This document shows, piece after piece, positions 1 to 9,970 of a stretch of DNA of 64,000 nt (its first letter is position 1; every line of letters starts with the position of its first letter). The DNA comes from Okapia johnstoni (taxonomy: Eukaryota; Chordata; Mammalia; Artiodactyla; Giraffidae), in NCBI GenBank assembly GCA_024291935.2, contig CM044315.1, positions 74,754,385-74,818,384 of the forward strand, in the 5' to 3' direction. The notes under the pieces are model-generated. The model made no database searches. It was not told where the DNA came from and saw only the letters and a program-made list of their open reading frames with translations. The position numbers and the translations under genes were made by a program.

Positions 1-730
1 ACTGGATCCTTCGAGCCATGTTTGACCAGTTGACTGGTGTCTAAGATACATCCAAAGTGAGAAATAGAGACAATGATTAACATTACTAAATCCCAAACAA
101 AAATGACCAAGAGTTTTGTGCATTATGATTTCAGCTATGTTTGTTGGCTTCAATGACATGGGAGAGCAGAGTTACTCTGTGGCCTCTTAAACCACACTAG
201 TCTTTTGTGTATTACAGTGTTGGTCTGGTGCTGGATAAATCTGATAGTTAAAAATGGGAAAGATTGTTTAAAAAACGGTCTTCTCAAGCCCTTGAGACCT
301 TTGTAAAACTCTCCCGCCAAGAGCCCAGAAACTCAGAAACTCAGTTAGGTTGTTGAGAATGCCCATTATTGCCTAAAGGAAATCTACTTTGATTCAAAAT
401 ACAGGAAATACAAGCATGAGTAGGACAAGATGTACTGGGTTGAAATAAACATTACCATAGAGTGTTAGAATGGAAATATTAAAGAATCATCTTAGCCGGT
501 GTTTCTTTATAGGTGACAGCGCTGAGGTCCATGTCACCAGGGAATCAGGAGGAAAGACTGTAAAAGTTCTCCTAATCCCTGTTCTACTATTTTATTTTAC
601 ACTTCTCAGAATTTTCACATTTTCTGTTTTTAGGACTTGATCCATTCAAACCTTCAAATAGACACAAATAAAGAGACGGCCTAGGTAGTAGAAGGACTTG
701 GAATGACAAATGAAACAAATTTGATGTTAT
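1..730. other. Unassigned flanking sequence
   Basis: AT-rich sequence with stops in all frames. I recognise no gene, RNA or repeat in it. Confidence 0.5.
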
Positions 731-734
731 TTTC

Positions 735-800
735 ATTATAATGATAGCTGTTAGTTATTAAGAATTTATGTGCACTTTCCATGGATTATCTCATTTAATC
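735..800 (-). repeat. MIR fragment
   Basis: Short piece resembling the tail half of MIR in reverse orientation; the segment ending in ATCTCATTTAATCC is the clearest match. Too short for a subfamily. Confidence 0.4.
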
Positions 801-999
801 CAAGTTTTAAATGATTTCATTCTTAGTGCAGCCTTAATATAGAATAATCCCTGATGGCTGTAAGAGCTGTTTCCCACAGTCTCCTTTGACTGTGTAATAC
901 AAAAGAGTTTTGTTCCTGAGAAGATGAGGATATACCAACTCAAAATTCTAACTTGTATTCTTTGACCCAGTAGTTTCACTTTTATAAATTTGTTTTAAA

Positions 1000-1330
1000 G
1001 AAGTAATCAGTAATATGTTCAAAGACTTGGCTCTATGATTATTTACTGTAGCATTCTTTGAAATATGGAATAATTGGAAATAGTCTTTAATGGTCAACAA
1101 AGAGAAATGATCATCCATACAATGGAATATTCTGCAAACATAAAGAATGATACAGTTGATGAATATTTATCAACATGGGAAGATGTTCACAATACATTTC
1201 AAACTGAGAAAAGGAGGTCACAAAATTGTATCCTGTTTTTGAAAGACTAGCAATGGTTATTTTGGAGTGATTTTTATTTCTCCCTCTTTTGCTTGTCTGT
1301 ATTTTTTTAAATGTCAATGGTAAATATTTA
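1000..1330 (+). repeat. Old L1 (L1M) 3' fragment
   Basis: Contains the typical end-of-ORF2 pattern of mammalian L1 (ATACAATGGAATATTCTGC followed by an AT-rich stretch), heavily mutated. The reading frame is destroyed, so it is an old insertion. Confidence 0.5.
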
Positions 1331-1579
1331 TTGTTTTGGAATTAAATTTTGTTTAATGAATCACCATCTCTGATTATTATTAAAGTACCTACAATGAGCA
1401 AGACAATGTAGGAAAGGCCAGCAGGCAAGAATTCAGTTCAGTTTAGCACAGTAAAGAACACTGTCCTAACCACTGAAGTTAAGATATTAAACAGAGGCAG
1501 TTTCCAGATAAGCTCTGCCCTTTTTATGGTATGTCATCTTGAATAGGTTACTTGGTTTTTCTAAGTCTAAAAACAGCAA

Positions 1580-1790
1580 CGACAATAATAGCTAACATTA
1601 ATGAGAGTTTACTTTGTGCTAGACACTGTGCTATGTACTCTGTTTACAATCTCACCTCCGCATCAACTGACAAGGAAATTGAGGCTCAAGCTGAGGCAAG
1701 TTAAACAAGCTGAGTCTACACAGTTAGATAAATATATCATAGTGTGGTGGTGAGGGTTAAATGCAATGGGTACTTAAAGCACTTAGCTTA
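1580..1790 (-). repeat. MIR
   Basis: Reverse-orientation MIR: an AATAGCTAACATTAATGAG start, a GACACTGTGCTATG block and a GACAAGGAAATTGAGGCTCA core. Divergent and gapped. Confidence 0.65.
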
Positions 1791-1826
1791 ATATACTGGC
1801 AGATATGCATATATATGTATACACAC

Positions 1827-1833
<7 letters not shown>

Positions 1834-1867
<34 letters not shown>
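1834..1867. repeat. (TA)n microsatellite
   Basis: Pure TA dinucleotide run preceded by a mixed TATA/CACA/TGTG stretch. Probably length-variable. Confidence 0.9.
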
Positions 1868-1868
<1 letters not shown>

Positions 1869-1974
1869 TCAATGTTTGTTTTTTTTTTAATAATTTAGGC
1901 ACAACCCTTAAAGCAAGTTCTGTTCTTTATAACAATTTTAGTACTCAAATCCAGGGAATCTACTTGGGTTATAC

Positions 1975-2185
1975 TATGGTGGGTAAGATCATGGGATCTA
2001 AAACCTATCTTGGTTTGAATCCAAGCTCTGCCTCTTACAAGCTCTATGATCCTCATTATGTTACTTAACTCTTTTTGTGCTTCAGTTTTCTCATTTGTAA
2101 GTTGGATATAACATTAGAACTGACTTCTTGGGGGTTCTGAGTATTAACTGAGTTAACAGAAAGCAATAAGAATAGTATGTGGTAT
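1975..2185 (+). repeat. MIR
   Basis: Forward MIR with the conserved core around TTTGAATCCAAGCTCTGCC, then TTACTTAACTC and CAGTTTTCTCATTTGTAA. Confidence 0.75.
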
Positions 2186-2189
2186 ACTT

Positions 2190-3450
2190 AGAGTTTTTAA
2201 ATAATTACACATTTTACAAATTGTAAGTTCTTTTTACACTAATATAAAGATCTTAGTGCATATTCCTTATATTGCTATCTGAACATATTATTGTTTAATG
2301 CCAAAAGATTATGTAAATGCAAAATGTGTCAGAATTCATAGTAGGAAGCGGTCTCCATTTAAAAGAAACCTATGTGGCATTTACATGCACTTATATCACT
2401 AAAACAGAAGTCAAACTCAGAAATAAGATATACAAAAAAATACCAATTCTTCCAGTCTTAACTTGTCCAAAATCAGTTTAGCCATGGATTCTTCAAACAA
2501 AAGAATCTGGCATATTTAGGACTTTACTTGGTCATGCATTTTGTTTATTATAATTAGAGATTTGATCTATTCTCTGGATTTATGAAGTCTTTTGAAAATA
2601 ATTGAAAAATTCCACACAAAGATAAAAAATAAAGCATCTTCAATTTTGTAATCAAATATGTTAAGGTAATACTGCTTATGAAAAATTCATAAAAAGAGCA
2701 AATCATCATAGTATTAAGAACCATGCTATAGGAAAAAAACTATTTGTCATCAATTGAAAATATATTTTAGGCTAAACCATATACATATGTGCATATACAC
2801 ATTTAATTAAAGGTAATATATTAATTTTATTAGCATAGTATTGTTATAGAATTATGTTCAATTCTCCAAAGTAAATGATAATTTATATTCTTTCCCAACA
2901 CACCATAAGTGGAATCTGTGATAATTTTACAATTACAAGTCAACTGTGTCTCTAGGATAGTCAACTTGGATGTAACAAAACAATTAGTAAGAGCTTGGAA
3001 ACTTACTTTCTTCCTCTGAAAGACAATTCTTGTATTAACAGCAATGTTATTTTTCTTTAGAAGTCCTGAATCTTCACACAAAGGCATTACAAGCTCATTG
3101 TACACCTTAATTATGAGGATACCTGTGTTTCTTTGTTTATCTGATTGGTCAGTCCTGAGGATTTGCTTTGTCACACTCCTCCCCTGTCCCGCCCTATTTC
3201 TCTCTTAATGAGAACAACTTAGCAATACCATCTGCACAACCTCCAAGCCCCAAATAATGACTGGGGAGGAATACAGGTATTAGTTATGGTTGTTGCTGTG
3301 GAGGAGCAGGGTTAGTAAGTATAAACTTGAGGGGGATATGTTAATTTTAAAACATAGGATGAAACCCCATCCCTACACTTCCACCCCCACCCCCTTCTCC
3401 CCCACCACCCCAACCCTCCCCTCTTCTCCCTGGGGAGGCCGGGTGATATT
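2190..3450. other. Unassigned AT-rich stretch
   Basis: No recognisable repeat or gene. A minus-strand frame of 114 codons at 2830-3174 has no known motif and no promoter context; I treat it as chance. Confidence 0.5.
3381..3411 (-). other. C-rich tract, potential G-quadruplex on minus strand
   Basis: Four C runs of 4-5 bases separated by 1-4 bases. On the minus strand this reads as four G runs with short loops, the canonical quadruplex pattern. Confidence 0.6.
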
Positions 3451-3454
3451 AGAT

Positions 3455-3620
3455 AGAGTCAGATTAATCCCTCCACCATCATTTAAGAGTCCTGTGATCT
3501 TTGGCAAGTGCCTTTATCTCTCTGAGCCTCGGTTTCTATATAATAGATTTAATAGTACTTACCTCATAGGTTATGAAGATTATTTTTAATGTTAATGGAA
3601 AAAGTGTTTAAAGTAAACAG
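3455..3620 (+). repeat. MIR
   Basis: Forward MIR: CTCTGAGCCTCGGTTTCTA, then ACCTCATAGGTTATGAAGAT, as in the 3' half of the consensus. Confidence 0.65.
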
Positions 3621-3807
3621 TTAACACAAGTTGCTTCTCTTTCCTCTTTCCTCTTTGCATTGGGAATATTCAAAAAAGTCTCCAACTATACACATTTGTA
3701 GGAGAAAAGGCATGTGTGAAAGTATGGATATTTGGGGATTTGACATAAGATAGAAATGCATCTGTTGTCTTCATCATCAACACCTCCTGAAAGGGAATGA
3801 AAGAACT

Positions 3808-3955
3808 CTATTCATTAAACAAGTATGCATTAAGCACCTACAAGGTCTAGGCTTCCTGCTAACCACGGGCAATAGAGTTGTCTTCTGTCCTTGAGAAGAT
3901 CTCAACCTTAGGGGATAGAAAATAAGGAAAAGACAGACTGACAATTCAATATAAC
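3808..3955 (-). repeat. L2-like fragment
   Basis: Reverse L2 3'-end pattern: TTCATTAAACAAGTATGCAT, AAGCACCTAC, then a block where the family reads 'tccctgccctcaaggagct'. Weakly conserved. Confidence 0.45.
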
Positions 3956-3962
3956 ACAGTAT

Positions 3963-4007
3963 GTGTGTGTGTTCAGTCACTCACTCGTGTCTGACTCTTT
4001 GTGACCC
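3963..4007 (-). repeat. 45-bp ruminant SINE/BovB tail fragment with TSD
   Basis: Carries the terminal motif shared by BovB, Bov-tA and Bov-A2 in reverse (TTCAGTCACTCACTCGTGTC). Flanked by an 8-bp direct repeat CACAGTAT at 3955-3962 and 4008-4015, so it is a severely 5'-truncated insertion. Confidence 0.75.
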
Positions 4008-4087
4008 CACAGTATAACAAGTACTAAAGTAGAGAGAAGCACTAGGGACTGTGAAAGTATAGAACAGGAGCATCCAAAGCTGCCTAT

Positions 4088-4108
4088 GGGGAGAAGGGGA
4101 GGGGAGGG
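4088..4108 (+). other. Potential G-quadruplex
   Basis: G4-A-G-A2-G4-A-G4-A-G3 tract: four G runs with loops of 4, 1 and 1 bases. Confidence 0.55.
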
Positions 4109-4574
4109 TCTGGAAAGATTCCTGGGGAAAAAATGATTCTAGAATTGAGTTCTGAGCAACAAGCAGGAGTTAGAAGGTGAAAGACCAAACGTTGAAGCTT
4201 GATAGAGATACCTTTTTAAAAAGACATAGCTGTGAAGTAAATGATGTATTCCATTGTCAGAATGAGGCTACATTGTAGTATTATGAATATAACAGAATTT
4301 GTGCATTCTCTGATGTTTCATCAGAGGAGATTTTAATGGGAACAATGAACAAGTGCTGTTTTTGAGTAAGCCCGTGAGCATATGTTCAGAAACATTTGAT
4401 TAGAGCTTTTGCTCTAACAGTTTTTAACTATTCTTAGTTGCTCCTTAACAGTTGCAGTTTGCACTTAATAGATAAGATGATTAATTGCTTATTAGTAGAA
4501 AATAACTCAGGCAATCATGACTTGCAGGAAATGGTAAGAAAAAGAGTCTTCAGTCTTCACATAGGTTTTCGTGC

Positions 4575-4735
4575 TGAAAAGAACCTTAGAGACCATTGAT
4601 ATCATCCTCATTTTACTGGCAAGAAAAGTCAAGGCTAGGGACGCTCAGAGATATGCTCAAGTTCTCACAGCTGATGAGATGCAGAGCCAGGAATAGAACC
4701 TAGTTCTCTGGGCTCCCTGCCCATTGCTCTCATCA
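4575..4735. repeat. Ancient mammalian repeat, family not named
   Basis: Has the 'accttagagaccat...cctcattttac...gctcag...cacagctga...gagccaggaatagaacc' pattern of old non-LTR SINE/LINE remnants. I cannot choose between MIR-related and L2-related families. Confidence 0.35.
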
Positions 4736-5114
4736 ATGACTGTGGTTGCCACTTACTGGACATTTCCAGTGTGTTAACATGATAATGAAAATCTCTAAAT
4801 TTTATTTTATTGACATTTCTAATTTGAATCCTTTTAGAATTAAACAAGGAATTAGTACTTGTTGTGTGGGTACCAGGGAATGAAGAAATGGTGTTCACAT
4901 AGATCTTGTTTCATTAGCTGGTTAATGTATTTCTTTTAAAGCTAACTTTTTTTAGCTTTATGTACATCTTTCAGATATTGTTTCTAAGATTTTCCTCAAG
5001 GAGTTTGATTTAACTTGGTTTGAGTTGACAAATATTTATTGAGTCCTTGTGATAGGAAAAGCAAATCTTTCTTTTCTGTTGCATTTCCTCTGAATGTCAG
5101 GCTTCATGAGAGGC

Positions 5115-5300
5115 TGTGCCATGTCAGGAAAGAGCACAAGCTTGGGAATCAAACAGGCTCTGGTTCAAATCCCAGCTCCACAACTGTCTTATGGATCTTG
5201 GAAGGTTACCTACTTGCCATATCTGTAAAATGAGGGTGTGAAATAAATCTACTTTATAAGGTTGTTCTATGGATTAAAATGAATGGAACAAGTAAATAGA
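5115..5300 (+). repeat. MIR
   Basis: Forward MIR with CTGGTTCAAATCCCAGCTCC, then CATATCTGTAAAATGAGG and AAGGTTGTTCTATGGATTAA. Confidence 0.75.
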
Positions 5301-5394
5301 ATCCATTTTATTCATGGTTATTAGTCCTGCAGATTACTCACATTTATTAAGCTGAGCAGCATTCTGTTAAAAGTGATTTATTATAAAGTGTGGC

Positions 5395-5790
5395 AGATTG
5401 TATTTTCCAAATGTGGCTACAACAATATCTCCCTACCCACCTTCTCTTTTGCAATGTGACCTTGCTACTCCCTCACCAAGAGGGGAATCTAATCCTCTTT
5501 CTCCTGAATCTTGGTCACTCTTGTTGACTCTGGGTCACACTATCCACTGTCCCCTTCTTCCAGTTGATAGGAATGCAGAAGCCATGGTGGGAACAGAGAT
5601 ACAAAGTGGCAGGACAACAAAACAGAAAAGCTCCCGGAACCTTGATGATTATAAGTTGTCATAGCAGCCGTGGACTACATATCCAGACTTTTACACGACA
5701 GAGGAATGAACTTGTATCTTATTTAGGCCACTTATTTTGTACCTTCCTGTCACAGCAAACCTACTAATATGCTAACCTATACAACTGGAG
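5395..5790 (+). repeat. MLT1-like LTR (ERVL-MaLR), possible
   Basis: The start (GCAGATTGTATTTTCCAAAT) and end (TTATTTAGGCCACTTATTTT, then TCCTGTCACAGCAAACC) resemble MaLR LTRs such as MLT1. About 395 bp, in the usual range. The subfamily is unsure and the internal region is poorly conserved. Confidence 0.45.
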
Positions 5791-5929
5791 ATACTAAAAT
5801 AAGTCTGAAGTGACTAGCATAGAGCAGGTGCTCAGCAGTAAGTAGAGAGCACATTTAAAACACTAAAACCAGCTATTGCCCTCCAAGACACAATCCTACC
5901 TTTCTGGGAGATATTTGTATTAATACTTG

Positions 5930-6110
5930 GTTCATTGACCTGCTCCAAGAGCATTCCCTCCTATCTATGCCGTCCTAGTCATCAACAGATAGTAATAGTC
6001 TTTTCAGTCACTTAATCCCACTATCCTTGAAATCCTCATCACCAAGGGCTCACTTTCTCTCATTTCAGCCACCCAGCTTCACAAGCAACTCCAGGCTTCA
6101 TCATGGCACT
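5930..6110 (+). repeat. L2-like fragment
   Basis: Pyrimidine-rich sequence in the style of L2 ORF2 (CTGCTCCAAGAGCATTCCCT). Weak. Confidence 0.3.
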
Positions 6111-6124
6111 AAATGACTCCAACT

Positions 6125-6180
6125 CGTCTATGGGGTCGCACAGAGTCGGACAGGACTGAAGTGACTTAGCAGCAGCAGCT
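6125..6180 (+). repeat. Bov-A2 3' fragment
   Basis: TCTATGGGGTCGCACAGAGT followed by TGACTTAGCAGCAGCAGC, the 3' end and (AGC)n tail of Bov-A2. Strongly 5'-truncated. Confidence 0.8.
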
Positions 6181-6229
6181 AAGTTCTAGAATTCTGCCAT
6201 TTTTCTCTCTGATTCCAGCTCTTGGTTGC

Positions 6230-6559
6230 CTCTCTTATTCTCTCACTGATACCAATCCAGTTTTCATCCTCATCATGTTCCTATCCTGTGTACCAATATG
6301 ATTTCCTTACTGGCATTTCTATTGAGAATGGGCCGCACAGTCAGCATTTTCCCTGCCACCGTAGAGTCCCACTCACCCCCTTCATCCTCTACCATTCCCA
6401 CCTGGTCAGCCTTAGCCCAGACTGGTCCTAGTGGACCTCCACTGTATTCGCACAGTCCCTCTATCACAAACTGGTGTCACTTTGCTTTATCAATTTGTGA
6501 GTCTGTCTCCCCATTAGACTATGAGCTTTTTGAGATTAGCAACTGGACTTATTTGTCTA
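6230..6559 (+). repeat. L2 3' region
   Basis: L2 3' end with GTCTGTCTCCCCATTAGACT, ATGAGCTTTTTGAG, ACTTATTTGTCTA. It hosts the Bov-tA at 6560. The open frames across it are not genes. Confidence 0.6.
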
Positions 6560-6784
6560 CATGCATGCTAAGTCACTCCAGTCATGCCCAACTCTATGCA
6601 ACCCTATGGACTATAGCCCTCCAGGCTCCTCTGTCCACGGGGACTCTCCAGGCAAGAATACTGGAGTGGGTTGCCGTGCCCTCCTCCAGGATATCTTACC
6701 AACCCAGGGATTAAACCTGCCTCTCTTGTATCTCCCGCATTGGCAGGCAGGTTCTTTACCACCAGCACCACCTGGGAAGCCCAC
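6560..6784 (-). repeat. Bov-tA SINE
   Basis: Reverse Bov-tA: the body (CAGGCAAGAATACTGGAGTG) is followed by the tRNA-Glu-like head in reverse (ending CCACCTGGGAAGCCC). A perfect 13-bp target duplication ACTTATTTGTCTA lies at 6547-6559 and 6785-6797. Full length, inserted into L2. Confidence 0.95.
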
Positions 6785-6809
6785 ACTTATTTGTCTATGT
6801 AATTACAAT

Positions 6810-7380
6810 TCACAGCAAAAACATGTCTGCTATTTGGAATGTCCCAGGTCTTCTCACTTCCATGCCTTTGTTTATTCCATTCCTCCCTGGGAATATTTCC
6901 CCCACTGCCTCCTTCTAACATCAGACAAATCCTTTAAGGTTTGTTTCAGATGCCACTTCCAAGAAGTTTTTCCTGATATGTTCCCTCCTTAAAGCTCCAA
7001 AGCATTTCACTTGTATTTCTTTGCAGGCACTTTGATTTTGTAATCAACTCAGTTACTGTATTCACTCAGTGAGATACTGCCCACTTCACTCATGGCTATC
7101 ATTTGCTCCTTATTAATACCCAATCATTCTGATTTTGCAGATAAGGTAACTGAAACTCTTAAGGGTGATTTTGCCCCAGGTCACACAGCTAGAAAGTGAT
7201 AAGACCATGATTCATTCCAAGGTCAGTGTTCTCACGCTGTGTTGCTCCACATCTGCTTTGGGCTTTTGTTCCTTGTGTAAATATCTTGTCTCTCTGCATG
7301 AGTTCTTTGTGGGCAAGGGCTGTCTCTCACCTGTGCATTTCCTCTAACATCTAGCCCAGGCTCTTGCATTTAGTGAATGA
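6810..7380 (+). repeat. L2 copy interrupted by a MIR-like piece
   Basis: 6860-7060 reads as L2 ORF2 end (CAGATGCCACTTCCAAGAAG, TTCCTGATATG). About 7270-7380 reads as the L2 tail (TTCTTTGTGGGCAAGGGCTG). Between them, 7120-7250 looks like reverse MIR (GCCCCAGGTCACACAGCTAG). Confidence 0.55.
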
Positions 7381-7384
7381 CACA

Positions 7385-7995
7385 AAATACACAGAAAATA
7401 AAATACTGATTCAGGGACCCTCAGAAAACACCTGCAAGGCAGCGTGCAGACCCCTCCCTCCAAATCTATATCCCTCTTGCTGACTCAAGGGGCCTGGCAG
7501 CCAATGCGCTTACACCCAAGCATTCGAGGAGCAGGTGCTAATTCAAACAACCTCATTAACAATCTGTGGGGCTCCTGGACTAATTACAGCAGGGTTTAAA
7601 CCATGTCTGTTTCCCACAATTCAACAGCTTCTGTTTTTAACCCATAATGGTAGGATCTAGAGGAGAAGGAGTGGACAAGGATCTAGTTTTCTCCCATGCC
7701 ACCCTTTGCCCCCACAATGTTCCAGAGGGAAAGAATCTGTTAAAAATAAAGAAAATATATTAAATCAGCTACATAAAATGTGATTTATATCTCACCGTTT
7801 CCTTGGCCATGTAAATATTAGACTTTTAAAAATCATGGTAAATCTAAAAACAGAGAAAATATACCAAACTGTCTTAGTGACAGAATAAGCACCCTTTTCC
7901 CCAGGGGTGTAGTTCCCATGATACTTTAGCAATTCTAAACATTCCTCCTCTCCTAAACAGCACTCTTCTACCAGGAAGTGGTACAAGCACCATGA
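7385..7995. other. Unassigned stretch
   Basis: Moderate-GC sequence followed by AT-rich sequence. I see no gene or repeat in it. Confidence 0.45.
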
Positions 7996-7999
7996 GGTT

Positions 8000-8130
8000 C
8001 TATGTGGTTTTGTTTAGTGTTTGTTTCCCCATTTCACTTAAAGCTGGAACTCAATTATTTCTTATGAATCCAGCTCTTGGCAGAATGCTTAGCACAAACT
8101 ACTGATAGTGTATGTTTGTTGAATGAATAG
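8000..8130 (+). repeat. L2 3' end
   Basis: Ends with ATGCTTAGCACAAACTAC, then GTATGTTTGTTGAATGAATA, the L2 tail with its TGAA-type terminal repeat. Confidence 0.6.
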
Positions 8131-8364
8131 TTCAGTGTTATTTAAACGTTTTAAAAACTGTGCAAGTTGAAGACTATAATTTTCGTGATCTCTCTGTTTA
8201 TCTCCCTCTGAAACAAAATTTTTATGAAACAATACTTACCTTTACTACTTGCAATACACTGTGATGTTTTCTATCCAATCCTATACCATCCATGAAAACT
8301 TGGGATCAGAATGAGTCATTCTTGCCAACAAGTGTTTTCCACAATACATGTGTCTTTTCTTTCT

Positions 8365-8630
8365 TGGGCCATCAATTAATACTCACACTGAACATTTACT
8401 GAGTACTTACTAGATTCCAAGGCCTATTCTTTTAATCACTGTGTATGTATCTTGATGTAAATATATAGATATATATCCTCAGTTAATCCTCACAAAATAC
8501 ATTTAGGTAAGAACTATTATTATTCCCATTTTATAGATAAGAAACCTGAGGCACAGAGGGACCTACACTGCTGAAAAACAACAGAGCAAGTATTTTTTTT
8601 CAGAGCTGGTATTTGAACCTAGACGTCCTT
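8365..8630 (-). repeat. MIR, nearly full length
   Basis: Reverse MIR: AACATTTACTGAGTACTTAC, TCAGTTAATCCTCACAAAAT, CCCATTTTATAGATAAGAAA, CTGAGGCACAGAGG, ending near AGCTGGTATTTGAACCTAG. Confidence 0.75.
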
Positions 8631-8632
8631 AA

Positions 8633-8668
8633 AAGAATGTGCATATCATAAAGAATGTGCATATCATA
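8633..8668. repeat. Perfect 18-bp tandem duplication
   Basis: AAGAATGTGCATATCATA occurs twice in direct succession without a mismatch, suggesting a recent slippage or staggered-break duplication. Confidence 0.95.
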
Positions 8669-8750
8669 ACACATAGACTATGATATTGAAATTCTATCTC
8701 TGTCTCTTAATAATTGTGAGATCTTGAAAAAGTTACTTAATATCTCTATG

Positions 8751-9018
8751 CCTGCTGCTAAGTCGCTTCAGTCATGTCCAACTCTGTGCAACCCCATAGA
8801 TGGCGGCCCACCAGGCTCCTCCATCCCTGGGATTCTCCAGGCAAGAATACTGGAGTGGGTTGCCATTTCCTTCTCCGATGCATAAAAGTGAAAAGTGAAA
8901 GTGAAGTCGCTCAGTCGTGTCCGACTCTTCGCGACCACATGGACTGCAGCCTACCAGGCTCCTCTGTCCATTGGATTTTCCAGGCAAGAGTACTGGAGTG
9001 GGTGCCATTGCCTTCTCC
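8751..9018 (-). repeat. Bov-A2 dimer SINE
   Basis: Reverse Bov-A2: CTGCTGCTAAGTCGC tail end, then two related monomers, the second starting near AGTGAAGTCGCTCAGTCGTG. The 9-bp target duplication ATCTCTATG lies at 8742-8750 and 9019-9027. Frames reading through it are not genes. Confidence 0.95.
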
Positions 9019-9085
9019 ATCTCTATGGCTAGATTTTCTCAAATATAAAATGAAGCTAATGAGAATAATAATAGTTACTACCTGT

Positions 9086-9276
9086 GGGCTTCCCTTGTGG
9101 CTCAGCTGGTGAAGAATCTGCCTGCAATGTGGGAGACCAGGGTTTGATCCCTGGGAAGATCCCTCAGAAAAGGGAAAGGCTACCCACTCCAGTATTCTGG
9201 CCTAGAGAATTCTGTGGAGTGTATAATCCATGGGGTCGCCAAGAGTCCAACACAACTGAGCAACTTTCACTTTCAC
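9086..9276 (+). repeat. Bov-tA SINE
   Basis: Head (GGGCTTCCCTTGTGGCTCAG), body (CTCCAGTATTCTGGCC) and an end in CTTTCACTTTCAC. It matches the second head-plus-tail part of the two-headed copies at 43.7 and 54.8 kb. Confidence 0.9.
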
Positions 9277-9970
9277 CAGATTTGTTGAGATGATTAAGGC
9301 AGTTTGTATATAATACTTAGAACAATGCCTGGGCATGGTAAGTGCTCATTATGTGTTTGTTGTTAATATGATGGCTTCAGAACCTGCACTCTGCATCACT
9401 GTGCTAAGTTGCCTTTATCGATATGACTTCCACAGTTAGGGAAACATATGCACTGAAAAGAATCCTAGAGATCAACTAGTTCCTCCTGGTCATTCCACAG
9501 ATGAGATTAGTCTGAAGAGGAGAAGGGGTTTGTTTGTTCAAGTGTATGTGGCAGAGCTGGGCCTAGAACTTCAATATGTGTTGGGTGCAGTGTCTGCATC
9601 TAGTGCCATTTCTACCACCCAGCCACTCTCCCTCCCTCATGTATTTGGCCCCTTGGTTTTTTGAGAACACTTCTATCCTGTGCTCTTCACTTTCTCCATG
9701 TGATTTTATCCTTGGGAAGAAACCTAAGTGCCAGGCCCTAGGGAAATTCTTTAACTCAGTATCCTGCCTCCTATGTTTGTTCACTGCAGGTATTTAGTAT
9801 TTTATTACAACATACAAAGATAGAAAACACAAAATTTTGGGGAAGATAGACCTGCCAATTTTGGCTCTATTGCTTACTAATTTCTGTATGCCTGCACTTA
9901 CTCTTCTGATGCCGCTCTCATCCCCAGCTTAGCCTGCTGCCTTGGCTTCCTCAAGAATTCCTGTATCTAT

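Larger units (their letters stand above)
8690..9360 (+). repeat. MIR split by two SINE insertions
   Basis: Three blocks of one forward MIR: 8690-8750 (TAATAATTGTGAGATCTTGA), 9019-9085 (TCTCAAATATAAAATGAAGC) and 9277-9360 (TTGTTGAGATGATTAAGG, ACTTAGAACAATGCCTGGGC). Removing the inserts gives consensus order. Confidence 0.8.

Noticed and set aside
2830..3174. 114-codon minus frame
   Set aside because: No recognisable domain and AT-rich chance composition.
6298..6992. Frames of 138 and 143 codons
   Set aside because: They run through L2 and a Bov-tA with a clear target duplication.
8774..9112. 112-codon frame
   Set aside because: Lies in a Bov-A2 dimer and runs into MIR sequence.
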